64,000 nt of DNA from Paraliobacillus sp. PM-2 (GCF_001368815.1 NZ_CTEI01000002.1:310001-374000); one strand, 5' to 3'. Positions 1-8,552 are shown, counted from the stretch's first letter. Notes: a model not told the origin generated them from the letters alone. Numbers and translations are program-made.

Positions 1-46
1 AATTGTAAAACAATTGGAACACAAACAAAAAGCAGAGAAATACTAG
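1..46 (+). CDS. Possible 3' end of an upstream gene (partial)
   Basis: Frame 2 is open from the window edge to a TAG at 44-46 and ends in a charged tail (…KQLEHKQKAEKY). Frame 1 is also open, to a TGA at 55-57. A bidirectional hairpin follows at 79-113, as expected if a plus-strand gene ends here. Fourteen residues are too few to name a family, and the choice of frame is an inference from composition. Confidence 0.3.
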   Translation, partial: IVKQLEHKQKAEKY

Positions 47-78
47 GTCTTGGTTGAATCTGTTACTAGCAACCGAAA

Positions 79-113
79 AATCCGAACTATCCTTTCAATG
101 GACAGTTCGGATT
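79..113. terminator. Bidirectional terminator hairpin
   Basis: Arms AATCCGAACT (79-88) and AGTTCGGATT (104-113) are perfectly complementary, and an inner TCC/GGA continues the stem. A-rich and T-rich flanks on either side suit termination in both directions, between a plus-strand gene entering from the left and the minus-strand acetyltransferase ending at 119. Confidence 0.75.
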
Positions 114-118
114 CTTAT

Positions 119-1303
119 TTAAAAATAATCTGATAAATGCGGTGTGCATATTTTGCTAATTTCTTTCCATTTCATCGTTTTTTCTTCCACTTGAATATTT
201 CCAAAGTACAGCAAGTTATCTAATGTTTCACTTCCTAATAGTAAAGCATTGATTGCATTTATATCCCCTTCAATAATCATATCCACATCGGTTGATTGAT
301 GATCTTTTTCCACTTGCGTACATGTTTGATTTTCAAACGTTACTAACCAATCTGCTGTATTCCATGGGGCATGTATATCTTTCAATCTAAAAAGCAGACG
401 CACTTTTTTTATTGAGGTAATATAGGGATAATTTTTAATAAAGCCAGCAAAATCAATGATACGTGACATAAAATATGCTTGTTTTGTTAATGGAATACGC
501 GGATTATTAAGATGAAATACAAATGACTGATTAGGTTGTGCAACAAGAGTGATGGAATCAACCATTGAATCATGATTTTTCATCCATTGAAATAAGCCAT
601 GACAAGCATCTAATGAATGATAAACAAATTCTTCTATGTGTAAATGCGATTTATTAATACAAGCAATTAAATAACCCATCGTTTCTCCAGTTTGGTTGTA
701 ATATATTATAATCGTGTTGTGATGAGAAATGACTCGATTCTCCCACCACCAATCGTCCCTATTAAGCATCAAACCATATCGTATCGCTTCATTTTGGTAT
801 AACGCCTTTAATTTTGTTTTCTCTTCTTCAAAAGTTACTCTTTTACAAAAGCCGGTTGTTTGATATGTCAGTATATCTTCAGGTGTCATTTCATATTTGT
901 ATGTATAATTTGTTACTTCATATCCAAAATTACGATAAAATGGAATAAAAAATGGATGTAGCATAGATAACGTATATCCTTGTTCCTTCATTTTAATGAA
1001 GGATTGCGTTAATAATTGATTAACATGTCCTGCTCGTCGAAACTCAGGCCAAGTGGCTACACCTGCTATTCCTCCCAATTCCAACTTATTTGCACCTAAA
1101 AAAACTTGAAATGGTAAAATATGCAGTTTAGCGGCTAATTGGTCATCTATAAAAGAGCCTAAAATGATCTGACGCTCTTTCATTACCTTCTTTCTTTTCT
1201 GCTTCTCCTCCTCTGTTAACGTATATTTAAATGCGTATTCCCCTAAAGATAATACTTGATCAAAATGTTTTTCAGTTAGATTCCTTATTTTAAAATCAAT
1301 CAA
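119..1303 (-). CDS. Eis-like GNAT acetyltransferase
   Basis: A 394-residue protein with the layout of the Eis (enhanced intracellular survival) acetyltransferase family. An N-terminal GNAT fold carries the acetyl-CoA loop around residues 80-100 (GIAGVATWPEFRRAGH), a second GNAT-like part follows, and the C-terminal ~100 residues resemble a sterol-carrier-protein-like domain (IEGDINAINALLLG). Family members move an acetyl group from acetyl-CoA to amines of small molecules, peptides or aminoglycosides; the substrate here cannot be read. It starts 3 bases after the stop of another GNAT gene, so the two are probably co-transcribed. Confidence 0.8.
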   Translation of the reverse strand: MIDFKIRNLTEKHFDQVLSLGEYAFKYTLTEEEKQKRKKVMKERQIILGSFIDDQLAAKLHILPFQVFLGANKLELGGIAGVATWPEFRRAGHVNQLLTQSFIKMKEQGYTLSMLHPFFIPFYRNFGYEVTNYTYKYEMTPEDILTYQTTGFCKRVTFEEEKTKLKALYQNEAIRYGLMLNRDDWWWENRVISHHNTIIIYYNQTGETMGYLIACINKSHLHIEEFVYHSLDACHGLFQWMKNHDSMVDSITLVAQPNQSFVFHLNNPRIPLTKQAYFMSRIIDFAGFIKNYPYITSIKKVRLLFRLKDIHAPWNTADWLVTFENQTCTQVEKDHQSTDVDMIIEGDINAINALLLGSETLDNLLYFGNIQVEEKTMKWKEISKICTPHLSDYF

Positions 1304-1306
1304 TTA

Positions 1307-1795
1307 TTAACACAACCTTTCGTATATCTTTATTATTCCTTCATTCATTGTGATATGAAAGTCATTCTTTTGCAAGATATGTTGAGAAATAGTGCTGTTA
1401 ATCTTACAACAAGCAATGATTCGATTAATCGTTGGTTCGTGTTGAATATATTCACAAAAAATCGCAACAGCTTCGGTCGCATAACCCTTATTTCGATAAC
1501 TCGGGAATATGTGATATCCAATTTCAACAGTGGTATTTCTTTTTCTAATATTAAATTCACCTATAATATGATTTGTTTCTACTAATTGAATCATACATGG
1601 TCCAAAGTCTGGTCTATCATTCGATTGAAGTGCTTCATAATAAAGCGGTAAGGAAATCTTTATCGCATAGGACGGCCAAAGATGTTCATAAGGGATTTGA
1701 AAATAATCAAAAAATGTTGCGCGATCATTAAGTAATAATCTAACTTGATACTCAGATAGTAATGTTAGTTTAATGCGCTCACTATATAGATACAT
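1307..1795 (-). CDS. RimJ/RimL-type GNAT N-acetyltransferase
   Basis: About 162 residues, beginning MYLYSERIKL, the usual opening of RimJ-type acetyltransferases (…RIKLTLLSEYQ…). The acetyl-CoA motif is visible as GYHIFPSYRNKGYATEA around residues 95-111. I chose the ATG at 1795, preceded by AGAGG, because a longer reading to 1846 runs into the hairpin of the previous gene. The Eis-like gene follows 3 bases downstream. The substrate is unknown; ribosomal-protein or small-molecule N-acetylation are both possible for the family. Confidence 0.75.
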   Translation of the reverse strand: MYLYSERIKLTLLSEYQVRLLLNDRATFFDYFQIPYEHLWPSYAIKISLPLYYEALQSNDRPDFGPCMIQLVETNHIIGEFNIRKRNTTVEIGYHIFPSYRNKGYATEAVAIFCEYIQHEPTINRIIACCKINSTISQHILQKNDFHITMNEGIIKIYERLC

Positions 1796-1832
1796 GTAAC
1801 CTCTATTCCCTTCCTCCAGTAAATATAAGAAT

Positions 1833-1857
1833 AGAGCTGTCAACAATAGACAACTCT
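1833..1857 (-). terminator. Hairpin after ctaM
   Basis: AGAGcTGTC / GACAaCTCT arms with one mismatch and a 7-base loop lie directly after the stop of the DUF420 gene. The T-run is weak. Closely related hairpins occur at 21292-21320 and 48740-48766. Confidence 0.5.
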
Positions 1858-1864
1858 TTCATCT

Positions 1865-2320
1865 TTAAAACCCTAATATTGCTTTAATCATGCTAGTTGT
1901 TTCTCCACCATCAAAAAATACATAAAGTAGCAGATAAACGATAACACCAGTTATTGAAGAAAAGAACCATATAATACTTGTCACAGGTCCAATTTTTTGA
2001 TGTTTTTTAATTTTTCTTTTAAATGCTAACACTAATGTAACAATACCAAAGATTGCACCAATTGTAGCTAAATTTATGTGAAAAATTAAGAAAATCGTAT
2101 AATATAACTTTAAGTCTTCTGGACCACCAAAACTGGTGTTGCCAATAAATATGGTACGGGATGCATAAATGATAAAAAAGGCTAAGGCACTAATTGCCGC
2201 GGCAATCATAACCTTTTTATGTGCTTTATACTTTTTCTTCACAACTAATATCCAGCCAACCCCAACTAAAATTGCACTTAAAACGATAAAAGCTGTACTT
2301 AACGTAGGTAATAGTGGCAT
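1865..2320 (-). CDS. ctaM: CtaM/YozB-like DUF420 membrane protein
   Basis: A 151-residue integral membrane protein with four hydrophobic helices and conserved histidines near them (KAHKKVMIA about residues 33-41; IFHINLATIGAI about 78-89). This fits the DUF420 family, called YozB in Bacillus and CtaM in Staphylococcus aureus, where CtaM is needed to make a functional aa3-type terminal oxidase. It lies 30 bases downstream of the heme O synthase gene on the same strand, which supports an oxidase-assembly role. Oxidase subunit genes are not in this window. The family call is firm; the exact role is inferred from family knowledge and the neighbour. Confidence 0.82.
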   Translation of the reverse strand: MPLLPTLSTAFIVLSAILVGVGWILVVKKKYKAHKKVMIAAAISALAFFIIYASRTIFIGNTSFGGPEDLKLYYTIFLIFHINLATIGAIFGIVTLVLAFKRKIKKHQKIGPVTSIIWFFSSITGVIVYLLLYVFFDGGETTSMIKAILGF

Positions 2321-2350
2321 ATAATCCTCTCCATCCTAGAATCATTACTT

Positions 2351-3289
2351 TCATATAACAAAAGGTAATGTAAACATAATGATACTTACAAAAATAATCA
2401 ATAAATAAAATAGTGAGTAAACAAACACTTTATTTGCCCACTTATATGTGTCTTGATTTTTAAGACCTTTTAAACTTAGAATAAGCCAGCCAATGTTTAG
2501 TGCACTACCTAAAAGAACCAAACCTAAGCCTAACTGATACAAAAGAAACGGAATTGGAAGCAAACAAACAATATAAAAAATAATTTGACGTTTCGTTACT
2601 TCAAAACCGTGTACCACTGGGAGCATCGGGATATTAGCCGCTTGATATTCATCATTCTTTTTAATTGCCAATGCTAAGAAATGAGGGGTTTGCCATACAA
2701 ATATTAGTGCGAATAAAACAAATGCCATAAAAGATAGATTGGGATCAATTGCAGCCCAACCAATCAATGGTGGAACCGCACCTGATAAACTACCAATTGC
2801 AGTATTTAACGTATATCGTCGTTTGGACCACATCGTATACAAAACGACATAAGCAAACCATCCAAATAAACCTAACAATCCTGCTTGCCAGGATATAGCA
2901 AGTAAAAATCCAACACCAACAATAGATAAAATAATTCCTAAAATTAAAATAACAGATAGTGGGATCGTGCCTGTAACAGTAGGACGTTTCTTTGTACGAC
3001 TCATTACAGGATCAATATCTCGATCATAATAATTATTCAACACACATCCACCCGCTATCACAAATGCACTACCTAATAACATAAAAACCAAATGAAACCA
3101 ATAATCATTTAATTGTAATTGATTTTGGTAAAGTGCTAACAAAAAACCAGCAAGAGCTGTCATGACATTAGATTGAATGATACCTGTTTTAAATAACGCT
3201 TTTAAATCGGATGACCGCTTCGTTTTAACTATATCTTGACTAGATGAATTAGGCAACATATCTGTGGCAACTGATTCAATTTTTTGCAT
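2351..3289 (-). CDS. ctaB: Protoheme IX farnesyltransferase (heme O synthase)
   Basis: A 312-residue UbiA-superfamily prenyltransferase that adds farnesyl to heme B to give heme O, precursor of heme A of cytochrome oxidases. The first Asp-rich motif is NNYYDRDIDPVMSRT (around residues 87-101) and the second DEYQAANIPMLP (around 215-226); about nine membrane helices follow an N-terminal cytosolic tail of ~30 residues. ctaM is 30 bases downstream, likely one operon. In Bacillus subtilis ctaB also lies near ftsW, but with pycA and ctaA between; both are absent here. Confidence 0.93.
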   Translation of the reverse strand: MQKIESVATDMLPNSSSQDIVKTKRSSDLKALFKTGIIQSNVMTALAGFLLALYQNQLQLNDYWFHLVFMLLGSAFVIAGGCVLNNYYDRDIDPVMSRTKKRPTVTGTIPLSVILILGIILSIVGVGFLLAISWQAGLLGLFGWFAYVVLYTMWSKRRYTLNTAIGSLSGAVPPLIGWAAIDPNLSFMAFVLFALIFVWQTPHFLALAIKKNDEYQAANIPMLPVVHGFEVTKRQIIFYIVCLLPIPFLLYQLGLGLVLLGSALNIGWLILSLKGLKNQDTYKWANKVFVYSLFYLLIIFVSIIMFTLPFVI

Positions 3290-3408
3290 TTTTTATCATC
3301 ACACCATTCCTATTTTATCTTCACAAGAAACTTATTCATACTCTCATATTTTTATCAAACAAATTTGCTTTTTTCAAGTTTTTTATACTTTTTAGTAAAT
3401 TAACTCAA

Positions 3409-3445
3409 AAAAATTTAACGCTTATGCTAAAAACGCATAAACGTT
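3409..3445 (-). terminator. ftsW terminator
   Basis: Arms AACG-c-TTATGC and GCATAA-a-CGTT form a hairpin read from the minus strand, followed there by a T-rich run (complement of 3402-3413). It sits about 70 bases after the ftsW stop. The rest of the 222-base gap between ftsW and ctaB shows only A/T-rich sequence. Confidence 0.7.
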
Positions 3446-3511
3446 ATTAAATAAAGGGATTTTTTGTTAAATCCAAAAATGAACAAAGTCAACCTATTTG
3501 AAAATTTACAT

Positions 3512-4690
3512 CTATTGCATCTGAACACGCCTGATTTTTTTAGACACTTCATCATAAGGGATTTGTTCATTTTCCATATTTGGTTCTAACCTAGCCTTTT
3601 TTACATGCCTGGCTATATTGTTTAATATCCCCATTGAGATTAATAAAACAAGTAACGAAGAACCACCATAACTAACAAATGGAAGGGTTACGCCGGTGAT
3701 TGGTAATAATCCACTAATAGACCCTAAATTAATAAATGTTTGAACACCTATCATGGATGAAATTCCTATAGCTAATAATGATCCAAATGTGTCATTACAT
3801 TTGCTTGCTATATATAACCCTCGTAGAACAATAATTGCTATCAAAGATAAAACAATCGCTACACCAACAAAACCAAGTTCTTCTGCAATAATTGCCATAA
3901 TAAAATCGTTATGTGCCTCTGTTAAATAACCAAGTTTCTGTATACTCTGACCTAATCCTAATCCATCTATTCCACCAGTACCAATAGCAAGATAGGATTG
4001 TATCAATTGATACCCACTATCTTCAGCATCTAAAAACGGCTGATATGCACCTGAAAATCTAGATAAGCGTTCACTATCTAGCATATTCACACCAGCAATG
4101 ACAATAAATACTAATCCAGCTATAATTAACAAAGATAGATGTCTTATTTTTATTCCTGAACTAAAAATTACACTACACGCAATTAAAAAAATAATCGCAG
4201 CTGTACCAATATCAGGTTGTAGTGTAATTAAACCGAGTAAGATTCCTGTCATTACTAAAGGAGGTAGTACCGCAGTTCCAAAATGTGAAATGTAATGTTG
4301 TTTTTTTGAATATACCGATGCTAAATACATAATTAATCCAAGCTTGACAAATTCCGCTGGTTGAATGGAAAAACCACCTATGTATAACCATGATTTAGCC
4401 CCCTTTACTGGGTCTTCAAATAAAACCAGAACCAGCATAATGATTAATATACCAACAATAAATTTCATTAGCTTCTGATAATGACGATAGTTAAAAAAAC
4501 TACAGAAAATAAATAAACCCAAACCAATCATAAACCATTGAATTTGTTTCACCATATAGTAATTAGCTGGATCTCCACTTTTTACAGCAATCACCATACT
4601 AGCACTGTAAATCATTACAATACCAAATAAAGTCAACATGATTGGTGTAAAGATAAGAATAAAGTCAAAGGTTTTCCATTTTTGCTTCAT
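3512..4690 (-). CDS. ftsW: Septal peptidoglycan polymerase FtsW (SEDS family)
   Basis: A 392-residue SEDS-family membrane protein with about ten helices. FtsW polymerises lipid II glycan chains at the division septum with a class B PBP. Family signatures seen: KGAKSWLYIGGFSIQPAEF around residues 96-114 and GVTLPFVSYGGSS near residues 333-345. RodA and SpoVE share the fold; the ylaN neighbour matches ftsW (ylaO) of Bacillus subtilis. The start ATG follows AAGGGG at good spacing, and a hairpin separates it from ylaN upstream. Confidence 0.9.
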   Translation of the reverse strand: MKQKWKTFDFILIFTPIMLTLFGIVMIYSASMVIAVKSGDPANYYMVKQIQWFMIGLGLFIFCSFFNYRHYQKLMKFIVGILIIMLVLVLFEDPVKGAKSWLYIGGFSIQPAEFVKLGLIMYLASVYSKKQHYISHFGTAVLPPLVMTGILLGLITLQPDIGTAAIIFLIACSVIFSSGIKIRHLSLLIIAGLVFIVIAGVNMLDSERLSRFSGAYQPFLDAEDSGYQLIQSYLAIGTGGIDGLGLGQSIQKLGYLTEAHNDFIMAIIAEELGFVGVAIVLSLIAIIVLRGLYIASKCNDTFGSLLAIGISSMIGVQTFINLGSISGLLPITGVTLPFVSYGGSSLLVLLISMGILNNIARHVKKARLEPNMENEQIPYDEVSKKIRRVQMQ

Positions 4691-4723
4691 AATTTTTCCC
4701 CTTCATTATCATCTTATTGAAAT

Positions 4724-4753
4724 AAAAAAACCTTGCCGATTACATGGCAAAGG
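4724..4753 (-). terminator. ylaN terminator
   Basis: CCTTGCC (4731-4737) pairs with GGCAAaGG (4746-4753) with one bulge. On the minus strand the stem is followed by seven T's (complement of 4724-4730). It lies between ylaN and ftsW, so ftsW probably has its own promoter or depends on read-through. Confidence 0.8.
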
Positions 4754-4784
4754 CTTTTATCTATCGATAGGGATACACTGCTGT

Positions 4785-5066
4785 TCATGCTTGTTGTGCA
4801 GCTTCATGTAATAAATTTAGTTGTCGCTCTAGACTTTCTAAAAGTTGTTTTCCTTCTTCTTCTGTAACTAAATTTAAACGCACTGCAAAATCTATCTCCC
4901 TTGATAAACCGAACATTTGTGTATCTAATACTTCCTCATATAATGGACATTGAGGCATCGTAAGATTATCCATTTGAACCTTAATCAATTTAAGTATCTT
5001 ATCAGCATCCGCCTTAAGAAGGGCATAGGCTTTGTCTGTATTACTTTCAGCCACTTTAGGTATCAA
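4785..5066 (-). CDS. ylaN: YlaN, iron-responsive partner of Fur (UPF0358)
   Basis: A 93-residue soluble protein matching the YlaN family over its whole length (recognisable block [19 protein letters not shown], residues ~39-57). YlaN is essential in Bacillus subtilis unless iron is supplied and has been linked to relief of Fur repression through binding to Fur. The start is a TTG at 5066 preceded by GGAGGGG at 8 bases. Its place upstream of ftsW on the same strand is the conserved Bacillus arrangement. Confidence 0.92.
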   Translation of the reverse strand: MIPKVAESNTDKAYALLKADADKILKLIKVQMDNLTMPQCPLYEEVLDTQMFGLSREIDFAVRLNLVTEEEGKQLLESLERQLNLLHEAAQQA

Positions 5067-5260
5067 ATTAAATCCCCTCCGTTATACAACTTCTCTTATC
5101 TATCTTAGCGTTTATGATTAAAAAATGCAAGATAATAAAACATATTCTTCTAATGATAAACTTATATTTGATGCTTTCCTAATCCTTTCATGAATAAGTT
5201 TTCAAATTTAACAAAAAATAAGAACTAATAACTAACAAAGATAGATTGGGGGTAACTGTT

Positions 5261-5860
5261 ATGAAGAAGTATTTCTTTTTTATTTGTTTGGTTATTTTTT
5301 TATCCGCTTGCCAATCAAATGAAGAACAACCGTTAGCAGATCAAGAAACAGATAACAAAATGTTGCAAGTTAAGAATTCAGACCCAACAGAACGAACAAA
5401 ATTATCCAATCAAGAGATTGCGAAACACCTTGCACGTGTAGCTAACCGTGTCCCTAATGTAAATGAAGCTACGGCATTAATTGCAGGTCCATATGCTGTT
5501 GTAGGAATAGACGTGGACAAAGAACTTGATAGATCAAGAGTAGGTACAATTAAATATGCAGTAAATGAAGCATTACATGACGATCCATATGGAAAAACCG
5601 CTGTTGTCATTGCTGATGCAGACGGAACAGAAAGAATTAAGAATATGGCTAAAGGATTTCAAGAAGGGCATCCAATACAAAATATTATAGAAGAATTATC
5701 AGCTATTGTTGGGCGATATATGCCAGAAACACCACCAGCTGAAATAGATACGAATGATTCAGATACGAATAAGGATAATCTTTCGAAAGAAGAGAAAAAA
5801 GACTTAGATAAAATTCAAGAGGAACAATCCAATCAACACATGAATAAAAACGGAGAATAG
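5261..5860 (+). CDS. ylaJ: YlaJ-like sporulation lipoprotein (YhcN/YlaJ family)
   Basis: A 199-residue lipoprotein. A lysine-led signal sequence ends in the lipobox LSAC (Cys at about residue 17), followed by a polar linker and a folded domain (residues ~50-150) with the YhcN/YlaJ pattern IAGPYAVVGIDVD…KTAVVIADADG. The C-terminal ~40 residues are Asp/Asn/Lys-rich. Family members are made in the forespore and sit in the inner spore membrane, some aiding cortex lysis on germination. The start ATG at 5261 follows GGGGG. It is divergent from ylaN and convergent with the gene at 5872. Confidence 0.85.
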   Translation: MKKYFFFICLVIFLSACQSNEEQPLADQETDNKMLQVKNSDPTERTKLSNQEIAKHLARVANRVPNVNEATALIAGPYAVVGIDVDKELDRSRVGTIKYAVNEALHDDPYGKTAVVIADADGTERIKNMAKGFQEGHPIQNIIEELSAIVGRYMPETPPAEIDTNDSDTNKDNLSKEEKKDLDKIQEEQSNQHMNKNGE

Positions 5861-5880
5861 GATATTGCTTCCTATTCTCC
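5852..5880. terminator. Bidirectional terminator overlapping two stop codons
   Basis: GGAGAATAGGA (5852-5862) and TCCTATTCTCC (5870-5880) form a perfect 11-bp stem with a 7-base loop. The left arm contains the ylaJ stop codon and the right arm that of the convergent small gene. T-runs follow in both directions. Confidence 0.9.
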
Positions 5881-6117
5881 TTCTTTTATACGATTGTAAT
5901 ATTCTACACCAAATTGTGATCCTTCATCTACCATCTTAGCATTTTCTATATTATCCACTTCAGGCACACCAGCCTCTTCAATCGGAAATGATTCTGAATT
6001 TCTTATAACATCTATCCATTTTTTTATTGTAGTTACTCCTTTATCGCGCATCTTTTTATTCATGCTAAAATAAAGAATTATACCGACAACTATCGTATAA
6101 ATAATATTTTTACGCAT
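5872..6117 (-). CDS. Small single-helix membrane protein, function unknown
   Basis: 81 residues: an N-terminal hydrophobic helix (IIYTIVVGIILYFSM, residues ~5-19), then a basic stretch and an acidic soluble tail (FPIEEAGVPEVDNIENAK…). There is no lipobox and no recognised domain. It is convergent with ylaJ, with which it shares a terminator, and divergent from ylaI, so it occupies the place of ylaH in Bacillus, but I see no convincing similarity to the two-helix YlaH family. A ribosome site (complement of CACCCTTTC) precedes the ATG. Confidence 0.7.
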   Translation of the reverse strand: MRKNIIYTIVVGIILYFSMNKKMRDKGVTTIKKWIDVIRNSESFPIEEAGVPEVDNIENAKMVDEGSQFGVEYYNRIKEGE

Positions 6118-6274
6118 CTAATCACCCTTTCGTAAGTCTTTATATAAATAATCTTTCCCCTTAAATAATTTTTAAAACTAATCAATCATCTATATCCGAT
6201 ATTTCGCCTATTTGGATTACTATGATAAACTAAGTAGTAGAAAAATCTTTATCACAAGAAATAGAGGTGACAAG

Positions 6275-6478
6275 ATGAAAGTAAAGTGCCCAATTTGCGA
6301 TACAGTAGATAATATAGATTCAGATTCCCCATTAGCTAAAAAATTAAGAAATAGAAAAAAACATTTATATCTGTGTCCTACTTGTTCTGAACGTATAGGA
6401 GAGAACACAAAAAAAAGACATGAAACAGGTAACTTCCAATTGTTTGAACAACCTACAAAAGAAGATCCCTTTATTTAA
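6275..6478 (+). CDS. ylaI: YlaI-like zinc-ribbon protein (DUF2197)
   Basis: 67 residues with two Cys-x2-Cys pairs, CPIC near residue 4 and CPTC near residue 38, the zinc-ribbon arrangement of the YlaI family; LAKKLRNRKKHLYLC is the typical middle. The start is the ATG at 6275, preceded by AGAGGTGA; an in-frame extension back to 6212 has no ribosome site. Function is unknown in any member; a nucleic-acid or protein-binding zinc module is the usual guess. It keeps its Bacillus neighbourhood with ylaJ. Confidence 0.8.
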   Translation: MKVKCPICDTVDNIDSDSPLAKKLRNRKKHLYLCPTCSERIGENTKKRHETGNFQLFEQPTKEDPFI

Positions 6479-6486
6479 TCTGTATG

Positions 6487-6541
6487 ATGATAAAACAAGT
6501 ATGAAATTACAGTCATGTGATTTCTATACTTGTTTTATCAT
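6487..6541. terminator. Long hairpin between ylaI and suhB
   Basis: A 16-bp perfect outer stem (6487-6502 with 6526-6541, ATGATAAAACAAGTAT and its complement) encloses a shorter imperfect stem (6503-6511 with 6516-6524). It lies between two convergent genes and probably terminates both, though it is AT-rich and longer than the other terminators here. Confidence 0.65.
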
Positions 6542-6577
6542 AAGCTTAACGATAAGGTACCAAACCATGATTGGAAA

Positions 6578-7381
6578 TTATTTCAATTCAATATATTCAT
6601 TAATGACTTGATCTTTTATCAAGTGATTTCCAGAAAACGCTGTACTTTCTGTTAATAAATTTAATGGCTTACCGTCAATTTGTGTTGTTATACCTCCAAC
6701 TTCCTCAACAAGGATAACACCAGCAGCAAGATCCCACGGGTGTAATTGAATTGAAATATAAGCATCTAATATACCTTCCGCTACACCAGCAAATTCTAAT
6801 GCCGCCGATCCATATGACCTTGTTCCTCTTACCTTTTTAATAAGCTCTTGAATTTTCATATGATTAATTCGGGCATTTTCACAACTCCAAATATTATTAA
6901 TTAATAGAATGCATTCTTCTAAATTAACATGTTTCTTTAACGTAGCTAGTTTTGTTTCATTGCGATATGCACCTTCACCTTTTTTAACATGATATAATAT
7001 ATCTTCCATCACATTATATATAAGGCCTATTTCTCCAACACCATCCTGATAAATAGCTAGTGAAATAGCAAAATTTCTTTTCTGATGTACAAAATTCATT
7101 GTTCCATCAATTGGATCAATAATCCAAACTGTACCGTCCAATGTTGTTAAATCATCACCAAAACCTTCTTCAGATAATAATTTATGTGTTGGATAATGTG
7201 ATCTAATATTCTCAGCGAAATATTTTTCTATATTCCGATCCATTTCAGTTACTAAGTCATTTGCATTCGATTTGGTATTTATAGTTAATGGCTTATCTAG
7301 ACTTTCACGGATGAATCCCCCTGCTTCTAGCACCCAATTTTTCGCGTGTTCATATAATTGATTTCTTTCCTTTCTATCCAT
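6578..7381 (-). CDS. yktC: Inositol monophosphatase family protein (YktC/SuhB)
   Basis: A 267-residue Mg2+-dependent sugar-phosphatase fold. Metal and catalytic motifs are in place: SEEGFG (residue ~70), WIIDPIDGTMNFVH (residues ~84-97) and the C-terminal HPWDLAAGVILVEEVGG (~215-231). Family members hydrolyse inositol-1-phosphate, NADP or fructose-1,6-bisphosphate; which is used here cannot be told. The ATG at 7381 follows AGGAGG. It is divergent from yktB, as in Bacillus subtilis. Confidence 0.88.
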   Translation of the reverse strand: MDRKERNQLYEHAKNWVLEAGGFIRESLDKPLTINTKSNANDLVTEMDRNIEKYFAENIRSHYPTHKLLSEEGFGDDLTTLDGTVWIIDPIDGTMNFVHQKRNFAISLAIYQDGVGEIGLIYNVMEDILYHVKKGEGAYRNETKLATLKKHVNLEECILLINNIWSCENARINHMKIQELIKKVRGTRSYGSAALEFAGVAEGILDAYISIQLHPWDLAAGVILVEEVGGITTQIDGKPLNLLTESTAFSGNHLIKDQVINEYIELK

Positions 7382-7558
7382 GGTTGTCCCTCCTATTACA
7401 CAATATTCTATATAGTAAGCATAGCAAGTCCCAATACTCCATACACCCTATCATTCACTTTGTTACCGAAATAACACGTGTTATGTTATAGTAAATGTAT
7501 ATAAAATTGTCTTATATTAGAAAATATATTGATTCTATTATACAAAAGGAGCATTCTC

Positions 7559-8176
7559 ATGCAAATACAACGTTTTGAAAGTCAAGATTTTGATACATTT
7601 CGTATAGATGGACTTGATGAAAGAATGCAAGCCATTCAAGAACGAATTCAACCAAAATTCAAAGTAATTGGGACAGAATTAACTGATCACCTTTCCGTTG
7701 CTGTTGGTGATGAAATGTTTTTACATATTGCCAAGCATGCTCGTCGTTCAGTAAATCCACCAAACGATACATGGTTAGCAATTTGCGAGAATAAACGAGG
7801 CTATAAAAAACATCCTCATTTTCAAGTAGGCTTATTTGATGATCACATTTTTATTTGGCTTGCATTTATTTATGAATTACCCGGAAAAGAAAAAATAGCA
7901 AAACAGTTTTCATCTGAAATAAACAGTCTACACGAACTACCTGATTCATTTGTTGTATCGTTAGATCATACGAAGAAAGATGCATTCCCAATTAAAGATT
8001 TATCTCAAGATCACTTAAATCGTGTATGTACAGTAAAAAAAGCAGAATTATTAATTGGAAAACATATTTCTAAAGAAACTGCCATAAAACTAGACGGAGA
8101 CTCATTTATAAACGATATAAAAGATACTCTTAATCGCTTAGTCCCCTTTTATCTAAAAGCTTTACACAGCTTATAA
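7559..8176 (+). CDS. yktB: YktB, DUF1054/UPF0637 protein
   Basis: 205 residues matching the YktB (DUF1054) family, an alpha/beta protein of unknown function; typical blocks are QIQRFESQDFDTFRIDGL at the start and SVNPPNDTWLAI in the middle. The start is the ATG at 7559, placed after AAAGGAG; an upstream in-frame extension has no ribosome site. Soluble, with no signal sequence. It is flanked by yktC and yktA as in Bacillus. Confidence 0.88.
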   Translation: MQIQRFESQDFDTFRIDGLDERMQAIQERIQPKFKVIGTELTDHLSVAVGDEMFLHIAKHARRSVNPPNDTWLAICENKRGYKKHPHFQVGLFDDHIFIWLAFIYELPGKEKIAKQFSSEINSLHELPDSFVVSLDHTKKDAFPIKDLSQDHLNRVCTVKKAELLIGKHISKETAIKLDGDSFINDIKDTLNRLVPFYLKALHSL

Positions 8177-8235
8177 TGTTGTCTTTATATTTTTAATACA
8201 ATGGGTTAGTTCATCTGTAAAAAATCATTGTAAGC

Positions 8236-8277
8236 AACATGTCCCAATGTCAGCTTAATTGGCTTTAGGGACTTGTT
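8236..8277. terminator. Hairpin between yktB and yktA
   Basis: AACAtGTCCC (8236-8245) pairs with GGGACtTGTT (8268-8277) with one mismatch and a large loop, between two convergent genes. It has no clean T-run, so it is a modest call. Confidence 0.5.
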
Positions 8278-8282
8278 TCTGA

Positions 8283-8552
8283 TCAATTCATTCGTATCTT
8301 ATCTGATTGCGATTCTTTGGCTTGTTTCATTGTTCGATAAATCGAATATCCAGTACCTTGTTCAAATTGTTTACCTATTTGTTTTTCTTCACTTTTGGAT
8401 GGTACGATTTGTTTAAAGCGTCGATACGCAACCATCAGATTATTACGATTAACACTTTGCTCATTTGCCTTTTCAATAAGCGACAAGAAATTTACTACAT
8501 CAATAACCTCGTCCGTCGACCATGATTCATCAATTGGATAACTATAGCTCAT
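8283..8552 (-). CDS. yktA: YktA, UPF0223 family protein
   Basis: 89 residues that fit the small helical UPF0223 family (opening MSYSYPIDESWSTDEVIDVV; later VAYRRFKQIVPSKSEEKQI). Function is unknown. The ATG at 8552 follows GAAAGGAAGAG. It is divergent from speA and convergent with yktB, keeping the Bacillus speA-yktA-yktB-yktC order. Confidence 0.88.
   Translation of the reverse strand: MSYSYPIDESWSTDEVIDVVNFLSLIEKANEQSVNRNNLMVAYRRFKQIVPSKSEEKQIGKQFEQGTGYSIYRTMKQAKESQSDKIRMN

Noticed and set aside
6420-6611. Plus-strand open frame across the ylaI-suhB hairpin
   Set aside because: It overlaps ylaI out of frame and runs through the terminator; no family features.
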